From positions 2,294,001 through 2,358,000 of the forward strand of contig OZ345375.1 in NCBI GenBank assembly GCA_977006965.1: a stretch of DNA of 64,000 nucleotides, read 5' to 3'. The stretch comes from Phymatolithon calcareum. Taxonomy: Eukaryota; Rhodophyta; Florideophyceae; Hapalidiales. Made by a program: the position numbers and the translations under genes. Positions 9,333 to 20,719 of this stretch are shown here, one piece after another; position 1 is the first letter of the stretch, and every line of letters begins with the position of its first letter. Under the pieces are notes generated by a model. It had not been told where the DNA came from and did no database searches. It saw nothing but the letters and a program-made list of their open reading frames with translations.

Positions 9333-9683
9333 CAAGGACGGCAACCGGAGCCCGAATTGAAACAAAGACGTTCCAGAAGGAACGCAAATATGGATTGGCA
9401 GAGGCAACCAATTCAGACAAGGGACCTATCTATATCTCCGGCAATAAGGAGGAGAAGGTCAGCGTAGATTTGTGTGGCTATTAACACAAATGATATTCGC
9501 GGAACAAAAAAATTCAAGGCAGGCAACCGGAGCCCGAATTGAAAGAAAGACGTTCCAGAAGGAACGCAAATATGGATTGGAAGGAGCAACCAATTCAGAG
9601 ACGGGACCTATCTATATCTCCGGCAATAAGGAGGAGAAGGTCAGCGTAGATTTGTGTGGCAATCAACACAAATGATGTTCGCG
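9333..9683 (+). repeat. 183 bp tandem duplication with conserved frame
   Basis: Two units start near 9,333 and 9,516. Each reads ATGARIE.KTFQKERKYGL, then GPIYISGNKEEKVSVDLCG in the same frame. The period is 183 bp (61 codons), so the frame is preserved. The first unit ends in TAA where the second has CAA. Confidence 0.8.
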
Positions 9684-9860
9684 GGAAAAAGCGGCGAAGA
9701 AGGACGGGGTCCAACTCAAGGTCGGAAAAAGCGACGAAGAAGGACGGGGTCCAACTCAAGGTCGGAAAAAGCGGCGAAGAAGGACGGGGTCCAAATCAAG
9801 GTCAGTAAAAGCTGGCGAAGAAGGACGGGGTCCAACACACGCAAGAAAAAGCTGGCGAAG
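9684..9860 (+). repeat. ~40 bp minisatellite
   Basis: About four and a half copies of a unit containing AAAAAGCGGCGAAGAAGGAC followed by GGGGTCCAACTCAAGG. The 40 bp period changes reading frame each time. The resulting peptides are Lys/Arg-rich in every frame but cannot be under one protein constraint. Confidence 0.85.
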
Positions 9861-9918
9861 AAGGCCAAGCAAACATTGCGAATCAATGATTAATACACTC
9901 TTCGAGTGTATGGGGCAC

Positions 9919-10107
9919 TGTAGACACGCAATGCTGCACGAGTGTAATTAGCGACACTTACACTCTCTGCGATATCATAACGCCCCTGCCCATTTGAAGC
10001 GGCGATCCTGATCGCACCTTAGACTGGGCATCTCATCTTCTCATCGGAGAGAGATCACCCCTTTTCAAGATAAACCCAACCTTATCTTAACACTCCCAGT
10101 GATTACA
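9919..10107 (+). repeat. 3' LTR
   Basis: 189 bp, matching the 5' LTR. It is preceded by ATGGGGCAC, a weak candidate polypurine region, and followed directly by the TTGT target duplication. Confidence 0.85.
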
Positions 10108-11199
10108 TTGTTAATTTTAATAGCGCTATGCTCCTCAGCGAGATTTTTGGGCTTCAGAGCCACAAAGCAGCACAGCCCACATAGGCTGTCGGATCCCTAC
10201 CCTCCGATCGATACTCCAAAGTCCATCACCAATCTCAATCCCCCCGAATCGATGTTCCTTCCCTACTGTACTGCCATAGCGCGTCATAACAGATTGAGGA
10301 GCCATTTTCCTTCCGCGACCAGGCTACAATGGTATTGTAAACCTCATGATTCTTCAGTTCGTCGAAGAACCATTGACATCAGTTTGGACGTGATACAAAT
10401 TGCCTGCCATGCAAGCGCTGCGAAACCTAGAGTGAAGATTCTCTTGTTCCGCCTTACGGCTCTGCAATGTCACGGCTGACAAAATTCCTCACGTGCGGAT
10501 ATTAGTATTCCTTCATCGCCAGCATTAGATAACACTCCAAGTATGTTTGTACCTCCTCACCGCCACAAGATCTACTGGCGTGAGATGACTTCGAGACTTC
10601 CGTGGGTACGAGATAAATGGTAAGCAATGTCGCGTCATCCTTTTGATGCATGTTTACCTCCTCACCGTAGCTTCCTGTAGTTCTATTATTGTATCGTTTT
10701 ATGGTATATAAGACAATGTAGTCGACCCCAACTAGCAAGGGTACCGACGACAGACATTCCACCATCGACTATTGACTGTCGTCATGAATCAACGATGACT
10801 AGTAATCTTCTTGATTCCAACCTTCACACAACACCTGAACCACGATCACACGGCCAGCGCAATGGCGGCCCCTGATTTCACGGCTTCTGCGACTACAACA
10901 GCGCTACGATATCCTCTTCCGCTCAATTCACCAGCAGAGCGACTCCCGGGATAATGCTCTGCACCACGCCTTCGGCGGCGCACACGAAACAAGGTGGAAA
11001 TTTCAAACAAATTTAGTCTCTCTACTAACACGACTGACAATAATCGCAGGTCTAGATTTACGCGTTTTCAAATCGCGGTATTGAAGCCAGGAACAGTACC
11101 ATCAAAAGCCCCGAAATATATTTTGGCATTCGAAGGTATTCTTGAGACGCTTCTTGATAGAAATTTTGATTACGGTTCTCAACACTTTCGTGCCAGTTG

Positions 11200-13527
11200 T
11201 ACTCCACGTTGAATATGATTATATAAATTTTGTACTTCTTCCCAAAGCACTGGAATTATTTATTTATTTTTATTCTTTTCTCGGCGCAGTGTCGAGAATA
11301 AATATCAAGCTGTTGAACTCAGAAGCAGTTGTATTCAAGTTCAGTGAGGAATAAATAATTGGTTATTCCCTGAATTATTGGATCCCTCTAGCTGCATTCT
11401 GCCACGATAGCATTGACGTCTTCGATTCCCCACGCACCCGAGTTAGCATGAAGGAACATCTGGTTCTCGAAGTTTGTAGGAATAACGCTTCTGCTTCTGT
11501 CATCCAGCGCGTAACTAACGATAGAGAAAAGACTCTCGCACATGTTCAACGTTGGTACAATGAATCGCAAGTCCATGTACTCAGAATCAGAGGAAATAAC
11601 GCTTTTGCGACGCTTCAACGCGCGCTCGGCTAGCGATAGTGAACTGTCATCAAAAGTCACACTCACAGCGCAGGAAACCTTCTTCAATTTCTCGGTAACA
11701 CGTGACTCATAAAATTCGTGTAACCCCGTCCAGAATCTTTCCGTCGCGTTCCACACTTGTTAGTCCGCATAGCGGAGTAGGGATCCGACTGCGTGAAAAA
11801 CTCATCGCAAACACGCTTACCGACAACTCGTGACATCTTGGCTGGTACCGAACGGTGCTCGCCTGGTCCACAGTTCTCGCTGTACTGTGTTGACCGCCAT
11901 GATTTTCACAATCCTGGGGGAACTCTTCAAGAACCGGATCGAAAAAATGAGGGGTCCGCAACCAACACGTCATGCGCTATCGATGACCAACATGTCACAT
12001 TACTCTTCAAGAATACATAGACTCAGTTGGGCGTTCTCTAGTGAATAATGCTTCCAAATAAATACAATAATTGTCGCAACCACGAGGATCTCAATAAATA
12101 CAATAAATATGCGCGACTAAGGAATAAATTATTAGAACAATAATTTAAATAATTACTATAGCAGTTTTTTTTCCAATGCTTCGCTTCTTCCTTCACATCC
12201 GGAACTTCCATTTTCGGCCGGGAAACTTCAAAATGTCTAAGCATTTTTCCATTCCCCGCTTCCTCGTCAAGAACTTAAATAGCTCATTCAGTTCGGCCAC
12301 AGAGGCGTAATCTTTTCACAATTCAAAGTACTTGTCCGAAACCTTACCAACGTCCTCCATCACGAAAAATTGCAAGTCTGCGAGAGGAATATCGATTTCC
12401 GCCATAGTCCAGTCAATTACCACGAATTCAGTAATCAGTTCATCGTCAGCCGCTGCAACGCATATGTTGTCAGTGTCCAAGTCGCTGTGCACTAACGTTA
12501 AAGGTACTTTTCCTCGTACATAAATGCGGTCAAGAAACTCATTCACGTCCTTGCAGCACGCATCCACGTCCTCCCATGCAATTGCTCCAGCCGCCGCATG
12601 TTCACAAAAGCATGTCCAATTCTTCTTATTACTCAGCACTGCCCTGACCTTCGCCAAAATAGCCTCAGGCTTGGCTACAGGAATACCAGCGCTTACGAGC
12701 TCGTCCATGTTTTGCAAAGACTTCAACTGCAGCTGTCCATACAACACTAGATCTCAAGCTCCAAAGTGCCCAATTCACGACCCAATTTCTCGCCGCAATC
12801 TTCCATCAATATCCACTCTTGTTCCTTGTTCACATGCAAAGGCTTCCGTACCAAGTCCGGACTTATTCTCGACAGCGTCTCCAAGGTGCGCCCTTCCCTT
12901 TCATGACTAGCCTTAAAATAGACTACCCCTTTGTTTGTGAATAACCGCAGCATCGCAGAGTCCGAATTTACAATCATCTGGTAGCTTATCGGCCTGCCCC
13001 CACCCAACTCGTCAACAGAACCGATAACGACATACCCCAGATCTGACAGAACCTGCGATATCATTGCTGTGGTTTCCTTCATCCAACCACGCTTCTCTCA
13101 TCGTCTAAGCTCAAGTTCATGGCATTCGCCTTCTTCGTGGCGCAAGTATGGAATTGCGCGCCGGTCGTCGGCATCTGGGAACAGTGATTCAGCTGCATTC
13201 ACAACCGGCAGCCATACAAAATCGTCGGGCAACTTCAGCTGGCCTGTTGGACTGTAGCATTCGAAAAGCACGATAACTGGTGGAATCCCTTCAAAAATTT
13301 TGTGAGTGAAAGTAGAGTACAGATAGACCAGATCGAGCTCTACGTTCAACACCTCCTCGAGTTCTGTCGAAAAAAAGGGCACATGCTGCCGGTTTATGGT
13401 TAGACTGGAGGGCAATTAATGCCTGGGAAAAAAGCTTGGACTCTGCTTTCTGCACCAGAATCTTCGGATCGCATTTATGGAAAACAATTGTCACGCATGG
13501 ATGAAGCTCATCATCGCTAGACTCCAT
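11200..13527 (-). pseudogene. APH-like phosphotransferase, copy 1 (broken)
   Basis: Homologous throughout to the intact gene at 53,220-54,611, but split into frames 13,527-13,291, 13,415-13,098, 13,082-12,747 and 12,747-12,316. The TGG of the RRWEKRGW motif has become a stop near 13,100. A second break follows GRELGTLELE near 12,748. The last ~25 codons are displaced beyond the hAT insertion to about 11,200. The catalytic VHSDLDTDN and IDWT.AEID segments are still readable. The predicted start (MESSDDELHP) is eight residues longer than in copy 2. Confidence 0.85.
11243..12183 (-). mobile_element. hAT element remnant inside APH copy 1
   Basis: The ends read CAAAGCACTGGAA and, on the other strand, CGAAGCATTGGAA. 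They are flanked by the 8 bp direct repeat CTTCTTCC (11,235-11,242 and 12,184-12,191), the target size expected for hAT transposons. Minus-strand frames carry the C-terminal dimerisation region (11,756-11,388: DLRFIVPTLNMCESLFSIV, NFENQMFLHANS.AWGIEDVN) and, upstream at 11,973-11,707, a weaker segment (FFDPVLEEFPQD). The catalytic N-terminal part is missing. APH copy 2 represents the uninserted state. Confidence 0.85.
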
Positions 13528-13639
13528 ATCTGGTTTCCAAAACTGTTCGTTGCGATTTGGACTTCGACATGATCGCGCTCAGAGACTTTAGATGGAGAAC
13601 TCATCTTGGCGGATAATTGGAAATTAACCCACTCGTACT

Positions 13640-14042
13640 TCTACAATTGAGGTTTATTGGGACACAGTAAAATAATTCTTTTGCGAAGCCCACGCGCATC
13701 GAAACACGTCATAGAGTATATCCTGTCCTTCGCCATGTGTATGCGCTCGTACTGAACAAGTTTGGAGTGAGTTCGCGCAGGGTACGCGAAGCTAGAAGCA
13801 AAGCCGCGATTTTCGTATCCAAATATGCCTATTCGTTCAGATGATGCAGACAGTTAGCCGTTGCGCTTTCGGATATTATTTCAAGGTGGATGTCTTATTA
13901 AGCACAGTACCTGGATCTTTTTTTTCGTTTTCAGAAAATCGGCTGGAAATAAAAAGATACGGGCAGTTCTACATCGAGCAAAACATTCGAATTTGGCCCC
14001 TAAACTGAGCTTTTCGGCCTGCGTGTCCTTTGCGGTTCATCT
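13640..14042. other. No gene recognised
   Basis: About 400 bases between the APH unit and the next ORF. No repeat, RNA gene or coding frame could be supported. Confidence 0.4.
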
Positions 14043-14507
14043 GTGTACCAAATGAGCTACGATTTGACTATAAGTCATTGCGGCCTGGATGGGAAATGTG
14101 TTTTCATGATGAAAGGAGCTTTGGCAGACCACGAGAGAGCCATGTATGCTCTTAGGGCCTTCAAAACAGAGCATTCACGATCAGTCGCCATGCAGATAGG
14201 AATGTATATCATTAAGGCAGTCGCAAATGGAGGAATGGGAGGATCAATTGAGGACTTTGTTTTGCTCTTGACACTTCTCAACCCAGAAAAACTAGAGTCA
14301 TATGATGGAGCAGAGGAATACGTATCGCAGAAGGTGGTCTGCAGAGAGAGCTCCATGAATTCGATTGGAAGGTACAGTTCTGATGTGTACCGCTGTCATT
14401 GGCGGTACATACTAGCTCGTCGCATGGGTTATGCTCGCCGTGTAGATGAAGGATCGCGAAACGGGATATCACCGGAGATCAATAGTGCTCTACGAGCGTA
14501 CAACTAG
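14043..14507 (+). CDS. Hypothetical ORF, 154 codons
   Basis: Open frame with evenly mixed residue use, including MQIGMYIIKAVANGGMGGS and LLTLLNPEKLESYDGAEEYV, ending in a basic region. Its composition looks more coding-like than most frames in this window, but no family is recognised. It sits between a broken APH unit and a piggyBac-like tail on the other strand, so it may be part of a degraded transposon. Confidence 0.3.
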   Translation: MYQMSYDLTISHCGLDGKCVFMMKGALADHERAMYALRAFKTEHSRSVAMQIGMYIIKAVANGGMGGSIEDFVLLLTLLNPEKLESYDGAEEYVSQKVVCRESSMNSIGRYSSDVYRCHWRYILARRMGYARRVDEGSRNGISPEINSALRAYN

Positions 14508-14609
14508 CAAGATTCCAACTTCCATGAGTCTTAGTGGACAATGCGATACTGCGCACTTTTGACAAATCAGAGCTAGAAAAACGTCCATAGTCTGGGTCTT
14601 TATTGGTGT

Positions 14610-14921
14610 CTAGTGCCTTTCCTCCACGGCATGTAGGCTATAGCGGCTTCTAAAATCCCCGAAACATAAAGGTGCCCTACAATCAGGGCATGCGACCCGC
14701 TCATACCTGCACAACGAAGGAGCGCGGGGGCTCTTCAGAGCTATCCATCTTTGTGCTTCCCTTGCAGCGGACGTCCAATCCGAGAACTTTATGATGTCAA
14801 AATGTATGCGCTCTCTGTGATTCTGATGGTAAAGCTTCTGAACTGCTTCCTTCCTGTGTACGTCACTCTCTACATTATAGATCCAACATAACTCACTCAT
14901 GCTCTGAAAAACTGCACACAT
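14610..14921 (-). mobile_element. Cys-rich piggyBac-like transposase tail (tentative)
   Basis: A 103-codon frame ends in CRYERVACPDCRAPLCFGD and then RYSLH. The C-x2-C, PLCF and following His spacing resemble the cysteine-rich C-terminal domain of piggyBac transposases. The upstream catalytic part is not visible. A TTAA-flanked element occurs at 57,169, so the superfamily is plausible here. Confidence 0.4.
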
Positions 14922-15139
14922 AACATTCTTAAGACCCTAATGATACGACGAACGTAGATTAAAATGGTGCTGGGGCTCAATATCAACGGTCAATACTCCG
15001 AAAGGTGGATTTTAAGACCCGAAATGGACTATCATTGAATTATTTTAACAATAAAATCTGCAAGAAGTATCGAAAAAATAAGAATGACCCAAACAGGACA
15101 GATTTGTCCAGAAACGGATGTGCAGTACGAGAGGGTTAA

Positions 15140-16880
15140 GTGGTTTAGTCTGGCGGCAAAAAATCTAATTAAAGCCATTTTAGAGTAATACTTGAGCACT
15201 ACTTGTCCAATATTTGACTCAAAATTTTTATTTAAGTATCATTGGACAATATATTTTCAGGAATTTCACCACAAACATTCATGTGATGTTCCTCTACGAT
15301 TCTTCGCAAGTGGGGAAACAGTTGTTCCACCCTCGACGTTCCGTTAATATCAAACACCAATCCGCACCGAATCATAGCTTTGCGGGGATATGAAATGGTG
15401 TTCGCATCTTTCATATTGCTAACCTGTTCCACTAATTTTGCAGCCAATTTCAAATAGAACGTTTCCCTGGATTTTTTAGTTTTCGCGATCCATTAGGTCC
15501 GAGTGACCAATGGCTATCTTGAATTAGATGCAACTTCTCCTCCTCCCAAGCAGCGTGCCAAACTTCCTTAATCTTTTGAATAATGAATGAGTCCAACGGC
15601 TGGCATAGGTGTGTGCTCTTTGGATGCAATTTTCGAATTTTTGCATCAATTCTCTGCAACGCTTGTAAGACTTGTGGTGTTTCGTTATAGCCCGAGCAGT
15701 TGTCCATGAAAACTCATCGCGTGCGTCCAGCGGGATCTTTGCAAGTAGCGCGCCTTTTGTTAAGCCAACTTTTGAAAACGGTACCGTCCATCCATGCCCT
15801 AGGCCCTGTTCTGTATGAAACACCAGGGACGATGTCAGGGACACGATGAATTGGGCAATTTCTTTGCTGGTTCTTGAATATCAGAAACGGGGCTTCCAAC
15901 TAAGAATTAACGCCTCCGCATATACGCAGAACCATTGTCATCCCTTCGACCCCTGACGCCAGAACATCTTAGGTTACGTTCTCATCTCCCACGTATCCAA
16001 GGGTACGGTGATTGTCTTGATTCATCAAAAAGTGCGATTCATCCATATTTTCGACCGTGTTCTCATCATGAACGCCAGATGAAAAATCGCGCTCCAATTG
16101 ACCCAAGTGATAGGCAAATAATTTCTCTGTGTAAATTCGGTGTGCTACACATCGTGCAAGTGATCCGCATTCCTTGAATATGATGTATTTGACCGACTTA
16201 TAAATGCGTATATCCAGTGGTACGTGATAGGGTCTCTGATTGGCTTTCCAGACCGCTCATGAATCTCAGTGCCAGGGGGAAGTGTGATGCAGGATCGCCC
16301 AATGTATGAAGCGCGAGCTGCTTCAATAGATCATTGTTGAACTTGACAACTTCCTTTCCTAAGTATTTAAATTCCACCAATAGAACTGCGTGAATGTAGT
16401 CCACCTAAGCTGCACGTTTGCGACCACGTCCTTGTTGAGCCATGAGATGCATCTTTCTCAACTAGACATCCAGAGTTCCTCTAGATCTGACAGTCATCGC
16501 ACGATTCTCTGGGATTTTCAATTGGGCCTTGAATTTACTTCTCTTCTTCGACCATTACCGAGCTTTCATTCTGTTGGCATTAATGGAGCCACGAAAGAGC
16601 ACAGAAAATGCTTTCACTGCTATGGAAGTAAATATTTGTCTCATTTCCAGCCTCAGAAACGACATTTTCCATCCATGGAATTAATCGCAGCCTCTGTGCT
16701 TTGGTTGAAACATTTTGGATGTATCGCTTAAGATTGAATTGATTGGATGATGCCAAGCTCTGTGGCTGAGAACTGGCCATGATGTCGATGGAAGTGTTTG
16801 TATTAGGTGTTTGCGAAAACAATGAGCTCCTTCTTCACGTTCCTTCCCTCTTTATATACAATTTGAATTCTATAAATACG
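15140..16880 (-). pseudogene. pogo-type DDE transposase, copy A
   Basis: Broken minus-strand frames from about 16,822 to 15,232. They contain a weak N-terminal HTH region, a segment with DPASHFPLALRFMSG, the GVSYRTGPRAWMDG motif, the second catalytic Asp region FMDNCSGYNETPQ, and the PLDSFIIQKIKEVW region. The 3' end, with CGGCAAAAAATCTAAT near 15,155, is shared with the remnant at 57,059. A TGA at 15,714-15,716 lies just before the FMDNC motif, and copy D has it too. The uninterrupted TTAA at 15,232-15,235 is the empty site of the insertion in copy E. Confidence 0.75.
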
Positions 16881-16899
16881 CTCTGCTCTTGCTGTATTG

Positions 16900-18679
16900 C
16901 AGGAAACTGTATACGGAGAGGAATTTGTTTACTGCAGTCACGGCACAGTGGGCATAAGTCCTGTTCGCTGTTGTGAAAGTACGGTAATAAATATTTTGCA
17001 ATCATGCAAAGTATTGATACATGAGATAGAAAAATTTATATTCGAGCTTTTATTACAATATTTTCAAAAATCTTTCGATTTACATCGGGTACGACTTCCC
17101 TTTTGCATCCCTTCGAAAACTCTCGCCATCTGATATTTGCACCTATGGTATGCGACAGACAAATTTCCCAAACCAGTGTAGTGACGATCAAAAAATCTGC
17201 TACGTGCACGTAGGTGGTCGAAAATTAAAAAATTTCTCTTTTGCCCGTTGATAATTAAAAACGCGTTAAAAATTTACTGTGTGCTCTGCGGCGACCTCCC
17301 GGTCACAAAGCAAGCAAACGATGTCCTGTCTGCTTAACCGATTAAGACCGCAATGCGAAAGAAAGCTTACCTCAACGCGGATATTGTCTGTTTCCCCAGA
17401 CTTCTTTGGTGTGCATCACCATTCGCATTATCAATATATCACTACTAGTAGTATTTGTTCAATTTCTATCGCATAAATCCAAATTGGGTACGCCTCGATA
17501 AATAGACAGTGTTTCCTGGATAATGAGCAAGCTCACGAAACCCATTTGCGCTCGTTTTCCGGGTTTAATTGCACTTCTTCTGATCGATCGTCTCCTCCGG
17601 GCTTGGAATGCCGCGTCGTCGTCTTCCGCCACCAGCGCCATGCCACGGACGAGTGATGCCGATCTGTACCGATTCAGCGTGCACATGGAGTGTGAATAGT
17701 TACAGGACGTACGTAATCATCGCGATTACCGTCGCCTAGTCAGGAGAGGCAAATTCTGGCCCTTTCGTTTCGGTGTAAGATGCCGTCGATAGCGGCATCA
17801 CCCTTTCACGCGGCGTCACAAGCAAAGTGAGGCGAAGTTGCTACTGTGGTGTGTGATCGAGCAGTATCTGACTGAGAGCTTTCCGTATTGGCCGGATTCG
17901 GAGTGAGTGACGACGCGAGAAAATCTACGCTAGTGAGTAAGTTTAGTCGCATATTCCATACAAATTGTTCCCTGGATTCGATTCAAAGAAAATGTGTTTT
18001 TTTACTTTATCAACTCTCCAGTGCTCCATACGATCTTCTATATAGCGACATCGTGGCGTTACTTGTGTCACTGACAAAGAAAAACATCCCTACGTTTCGG
18101 CAGAGATGCGTTTCATTTCACTTTGAAAATTCTTCAATATACCTCTCTGTGCTCATGGTTTTGAACAGACTACGAACTGTGGTGTCGGGCTTCCCTCTTA
18201 GAACGTCAGCCACTTTCGCTAAACAGAAAACGAATCTCTGTGCGACGTAAAAGAAAGTCCTGATGCGGGTATTGATTAATTGTAGAAGCTTATACCCGTG
18301 TGGAAGATTCCCATTCCACCCGCTTGTTTGAAAGGTGGTCACAATTTTTGCACTCCTGAAAATCCTACCACACTTTTAAGAGAAACGGAGAATTGCTTAC
18401 ATTTAACATTTCATTGCTGTGTTTGTTTGACGTATAATGCATCCCATCCATTATTGATTCATGGGAACTTGGGCTTCGCTTATGGACGACTGAGCAACAA
18501 CAGCCATGACTGCTGCAATTTCGGAGACCATGGTGTAGTTCTTAGTTAGAAACTCGATTGAAGTGTTGCAGTCAGATTTCAAATTACTGTCATGAGTTGA
18601 ACGTATGTTTGCCTCAGTTTCAACCTATCGGCCTTCAACAAACAGAATTGTACGATTCTTTATCTCAAAATATACAACA
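16900..18679. other. No supported gene
   Basis: About 1.8 kb, AT-rich at the left. Several frames of 60-120 codons occur (for example 17,888-18,250 plus and 18,342-18,118 minus), but none carries a recognisable domain. A short basic frame at 17,686-17,459 minus (FQARRRRSIRRSA) might be a transposase leader. I see no repeat shared with the rest of the window. Confidence 0.3.
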
Positions 18680-19204
18680 TCAGTGAGCGTTTGGAGCGAT
18701 AATTTCAATGCAGTGCAGAGTGAGGTCATATAAATGCTTGTCCTGGATCTTCAAAGTTCGTCCATCGGTACTTAAAGCGCCTCCAGCTGCCATAGCCTCC
18801 TCAAGTAAACAAGTTTTGATATCTTGGCGAAAGTCGTTTTCCTTTTGACTCTGCGCAGACGGTACGGATTTAGCACACCGAAGGAGGCATTTTGAGTCTA
18901 TTGTTTCAGACACAGGGACTGTCTGCCCGAGCTTAAAAACAGCTTCAATATAACCCGCGCTTCCAGTGTTTCCATTAGTAAGGCAAACGAGACGAAGATC
19001 CTTCGCGACTTCCATCGCTACTTGGAATGTCAAAAATGAAGTCACGTTCTTGGATAGCTTATTCGGGAATTTGACTCTGGACGTACTGTTAGTCGTGTGC
19101 TTTCGAATGTGTTTTTCGAATCGGCCAGTCCCTCCCTGCGATGAAGCGAGTGAGAACAAGGCATTCGAATATGAACAGCTGTTGCTCTTAAAATATACTA
19201 ACAA
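18680..19204 (-). mobile_element. hAT transposase N-terminal fragment
   Basis: A 174-codon open frame. It begins with a degraded BED-like zinc finger (GGTGRFEKHIRKHT) and continues into an alpha-helical part ending in EEAMAAGGALSTDGRTLKIQ and KHLYDLTLHC, which resembles the region around the first catalytic Asp in hAT transposases of algae and oomycetes. The catalytic core beyond that is missing. It is not the other half of the element at 11,243, which lies 7 kb away. Confidence 0.5.
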
Positions 19205-19209
19205 GCAAT

Positions 19210-20470
19210 CGGGCGCTCTTGAAAGTGTTGAGTTGATATATCACAAAGAAGTCCCTGTAGTGAGCTGAACGAAATCTGTTGCTTCGGTTGTTCTTTTTGA
19301 AAGGCACAAGGTTGTACTCGCAAGGATCATTTCTTGCAGTGCCGGATAAGACTGTAACAGCTCACCCTTTCCAGAGATCGCTTCAGTACCCATTCCGAAC
19401 AGTGGAAGAGGTTAGTTCTTTTACCGGAGTCGTCGAATGCAGAGTACAACCGGGTCCTAAGTAAGACCTTTAATTCCCATGCAACATGTGATGCGTTTTC
19501 GTACTACCTTGGTTCTACTACATTCTAGTTGCAGTATCAAAGGTTCAATAAAATAAAAGCATAGCTTCGCTGTCGGCGCTCTGCGCAAAATATCATATTT
19601 GGCGGGATTTTGGAATCCAATGCAGACCAAGTCTAGACTGAACAAATCCAATCCAAACCGATTCAGAAATAGCACTGATCTGATCCAGGTCATTAAGCAA
19701 ATATCTTCATTCTATCCACACGAAACATCCATTTTCCACACGTGTTAATTCCCGATGGAGCCCATACCGCGAGTGAGAACTTAATGATTCGGTTAAATGC
19801 CAGAAAAATGACAATGACCCGAACTGAAACTGAATAAATCAGTCCGTTCTGATCCCTAACGGCGCCGCTCTAACGTATGAAGAATACGAAGATCTATCTC
19901 GTACTTGACGAGTGCTTGGTTCGGGTCAGCTCTGCCGTCGCCGGTCAAAATAACACGAGAAAAGAAAGTAAACTCTCCTTTGCCGTTGAAAATCTTGAAA
20001 CGAAGGTCGGAGAAGGGGAAGTGCAGATGTAAGGAGTTCTGGGTCACTGTCTATCAAAGAACACAGCCGTGGATGTTCTGAGAACATTAGCCATCTTCCA
20101 GATCTCAATTGACTCTGAAATGTTCCACTGGAGTTTTTCAGGGCTGCAAAAAGTTCTTTTTGGAGAAGCGGATGTTTTTGTGAAGCTTCTATTCGCTTTT
20201 GATAACATTCAAAAACTCCTCCTCGCCCTGTAGGCATAAGAAGTGTCAGCCAAATCATGGATATGTCTAGCATCTGAAATCAGTAACGATTTCAATAGTG
20301 GATTTGCGTTGTTGACTTCCAGAAAGCTCATTGAGTCATATTTCACCAATCACAAAGTTATCAAAAGGCTGAAATCGGAGGAAAATGTACGGAGGGTGTT
20401 CTACACTACAGAAAAGATTTTCTCTGTAACTGGGGTGAATAATGGTCTTACTTAGACCAGATGCAGCTAT
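19210..20470. other. No supported gene
   Basis: About 1.26 kb with frames no longer than 115 codons (20,273-19,926 minus). None shows a domain or has a second copy in this window. Confidence 0.3.
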
Positions 20471-20473
20471 AAA

Positions 20474-20719
20474 ATGTCCATTGTGGGTCTCAGTTTGTAT
20501 TTAAAGACGGTTTTCCTCTTATGTACATTTAGGAATCGCTGCACAACTCTAAACCGCATGTGGCCTCCTGAGTGCGGATGTGGGGAGAATTCAAATGGGC
20601 CATATAGAGTTCCTTCTTCAATATGCTCATACATAAGAAGAGGTGGTATGTGTAGGTCTAAATGCAAGTGCAGAAATAGAATAGGGCGACATGGCACCAC
20701 AAGTTTGCCCGCAGTTTAA
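20474..20719 (+). other. Cys-rich ORF, possible CXC-like motif
   Basis: An 81-codon frame with a cysteine cluster (PPECGCGENS, then CSYIRRGGMCRSKCKCRNR). The C-x-C and C-x3-C-x-C spacing is reminiscent of CXC DNA-binding motifs, which some algal transposon proteins also carry. An acidic frame follows at 20,730-21,025. This may be the tail of a degraded element. Support is weak. Confidence 0.3.

Larger units (their letters stand above)
8740..10107 (+). mobile_element. Compact non-autonomous LTR retrotransposon
   Basis: Two 189 bp LTRs (8,740-8,928 and 9,919-10,107) begin TGTAGACACG and end GTGATTACA. By eye they are identical. The element is flanked by the 4 bp direct repeat TTGT (8,736-8,739 and 10,108-10,111). 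The interior is under 1 kb: a gag remnant, a duplicated 183 bp segment and a 40 bp minisatellite, with no protease, reverse transcriptase or integrase. It must have been mobilised in trans. Identical LTRs suggest a recent insertion. Confidence 0.85.
10112..13625. repeat. APH-carrying duplicated unit, copy 1
   Basis: This collinear repeat is shared with 52,143-54,660 and 54,930-57,050. It begins near TTAATAGCGCTA, followed by CTCAGCGAGATTTTTGGGCTTC, and runs through ~1.1 kb of non-coding sequence downstream of the APH gene and then the gene itself (minus strand). Copy 1 additionally contains a 941 bp hAT insertion. The non-coding part (10,112-11,230) holds only short frames that are not conserved between copies. 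Confidence 0.8.

Noticed and set aside
9333-9860. CRISPR-like or other spaced repeat array
   Set aside because: The units are directly tandem without unique spacers and sit inside an LTR element.
11448-12048. Plus-strand frames at 11,448-11,633 and 11,793-12,048
   Set aside because: They are antisense to the hAT-derived frames and lack any domain.
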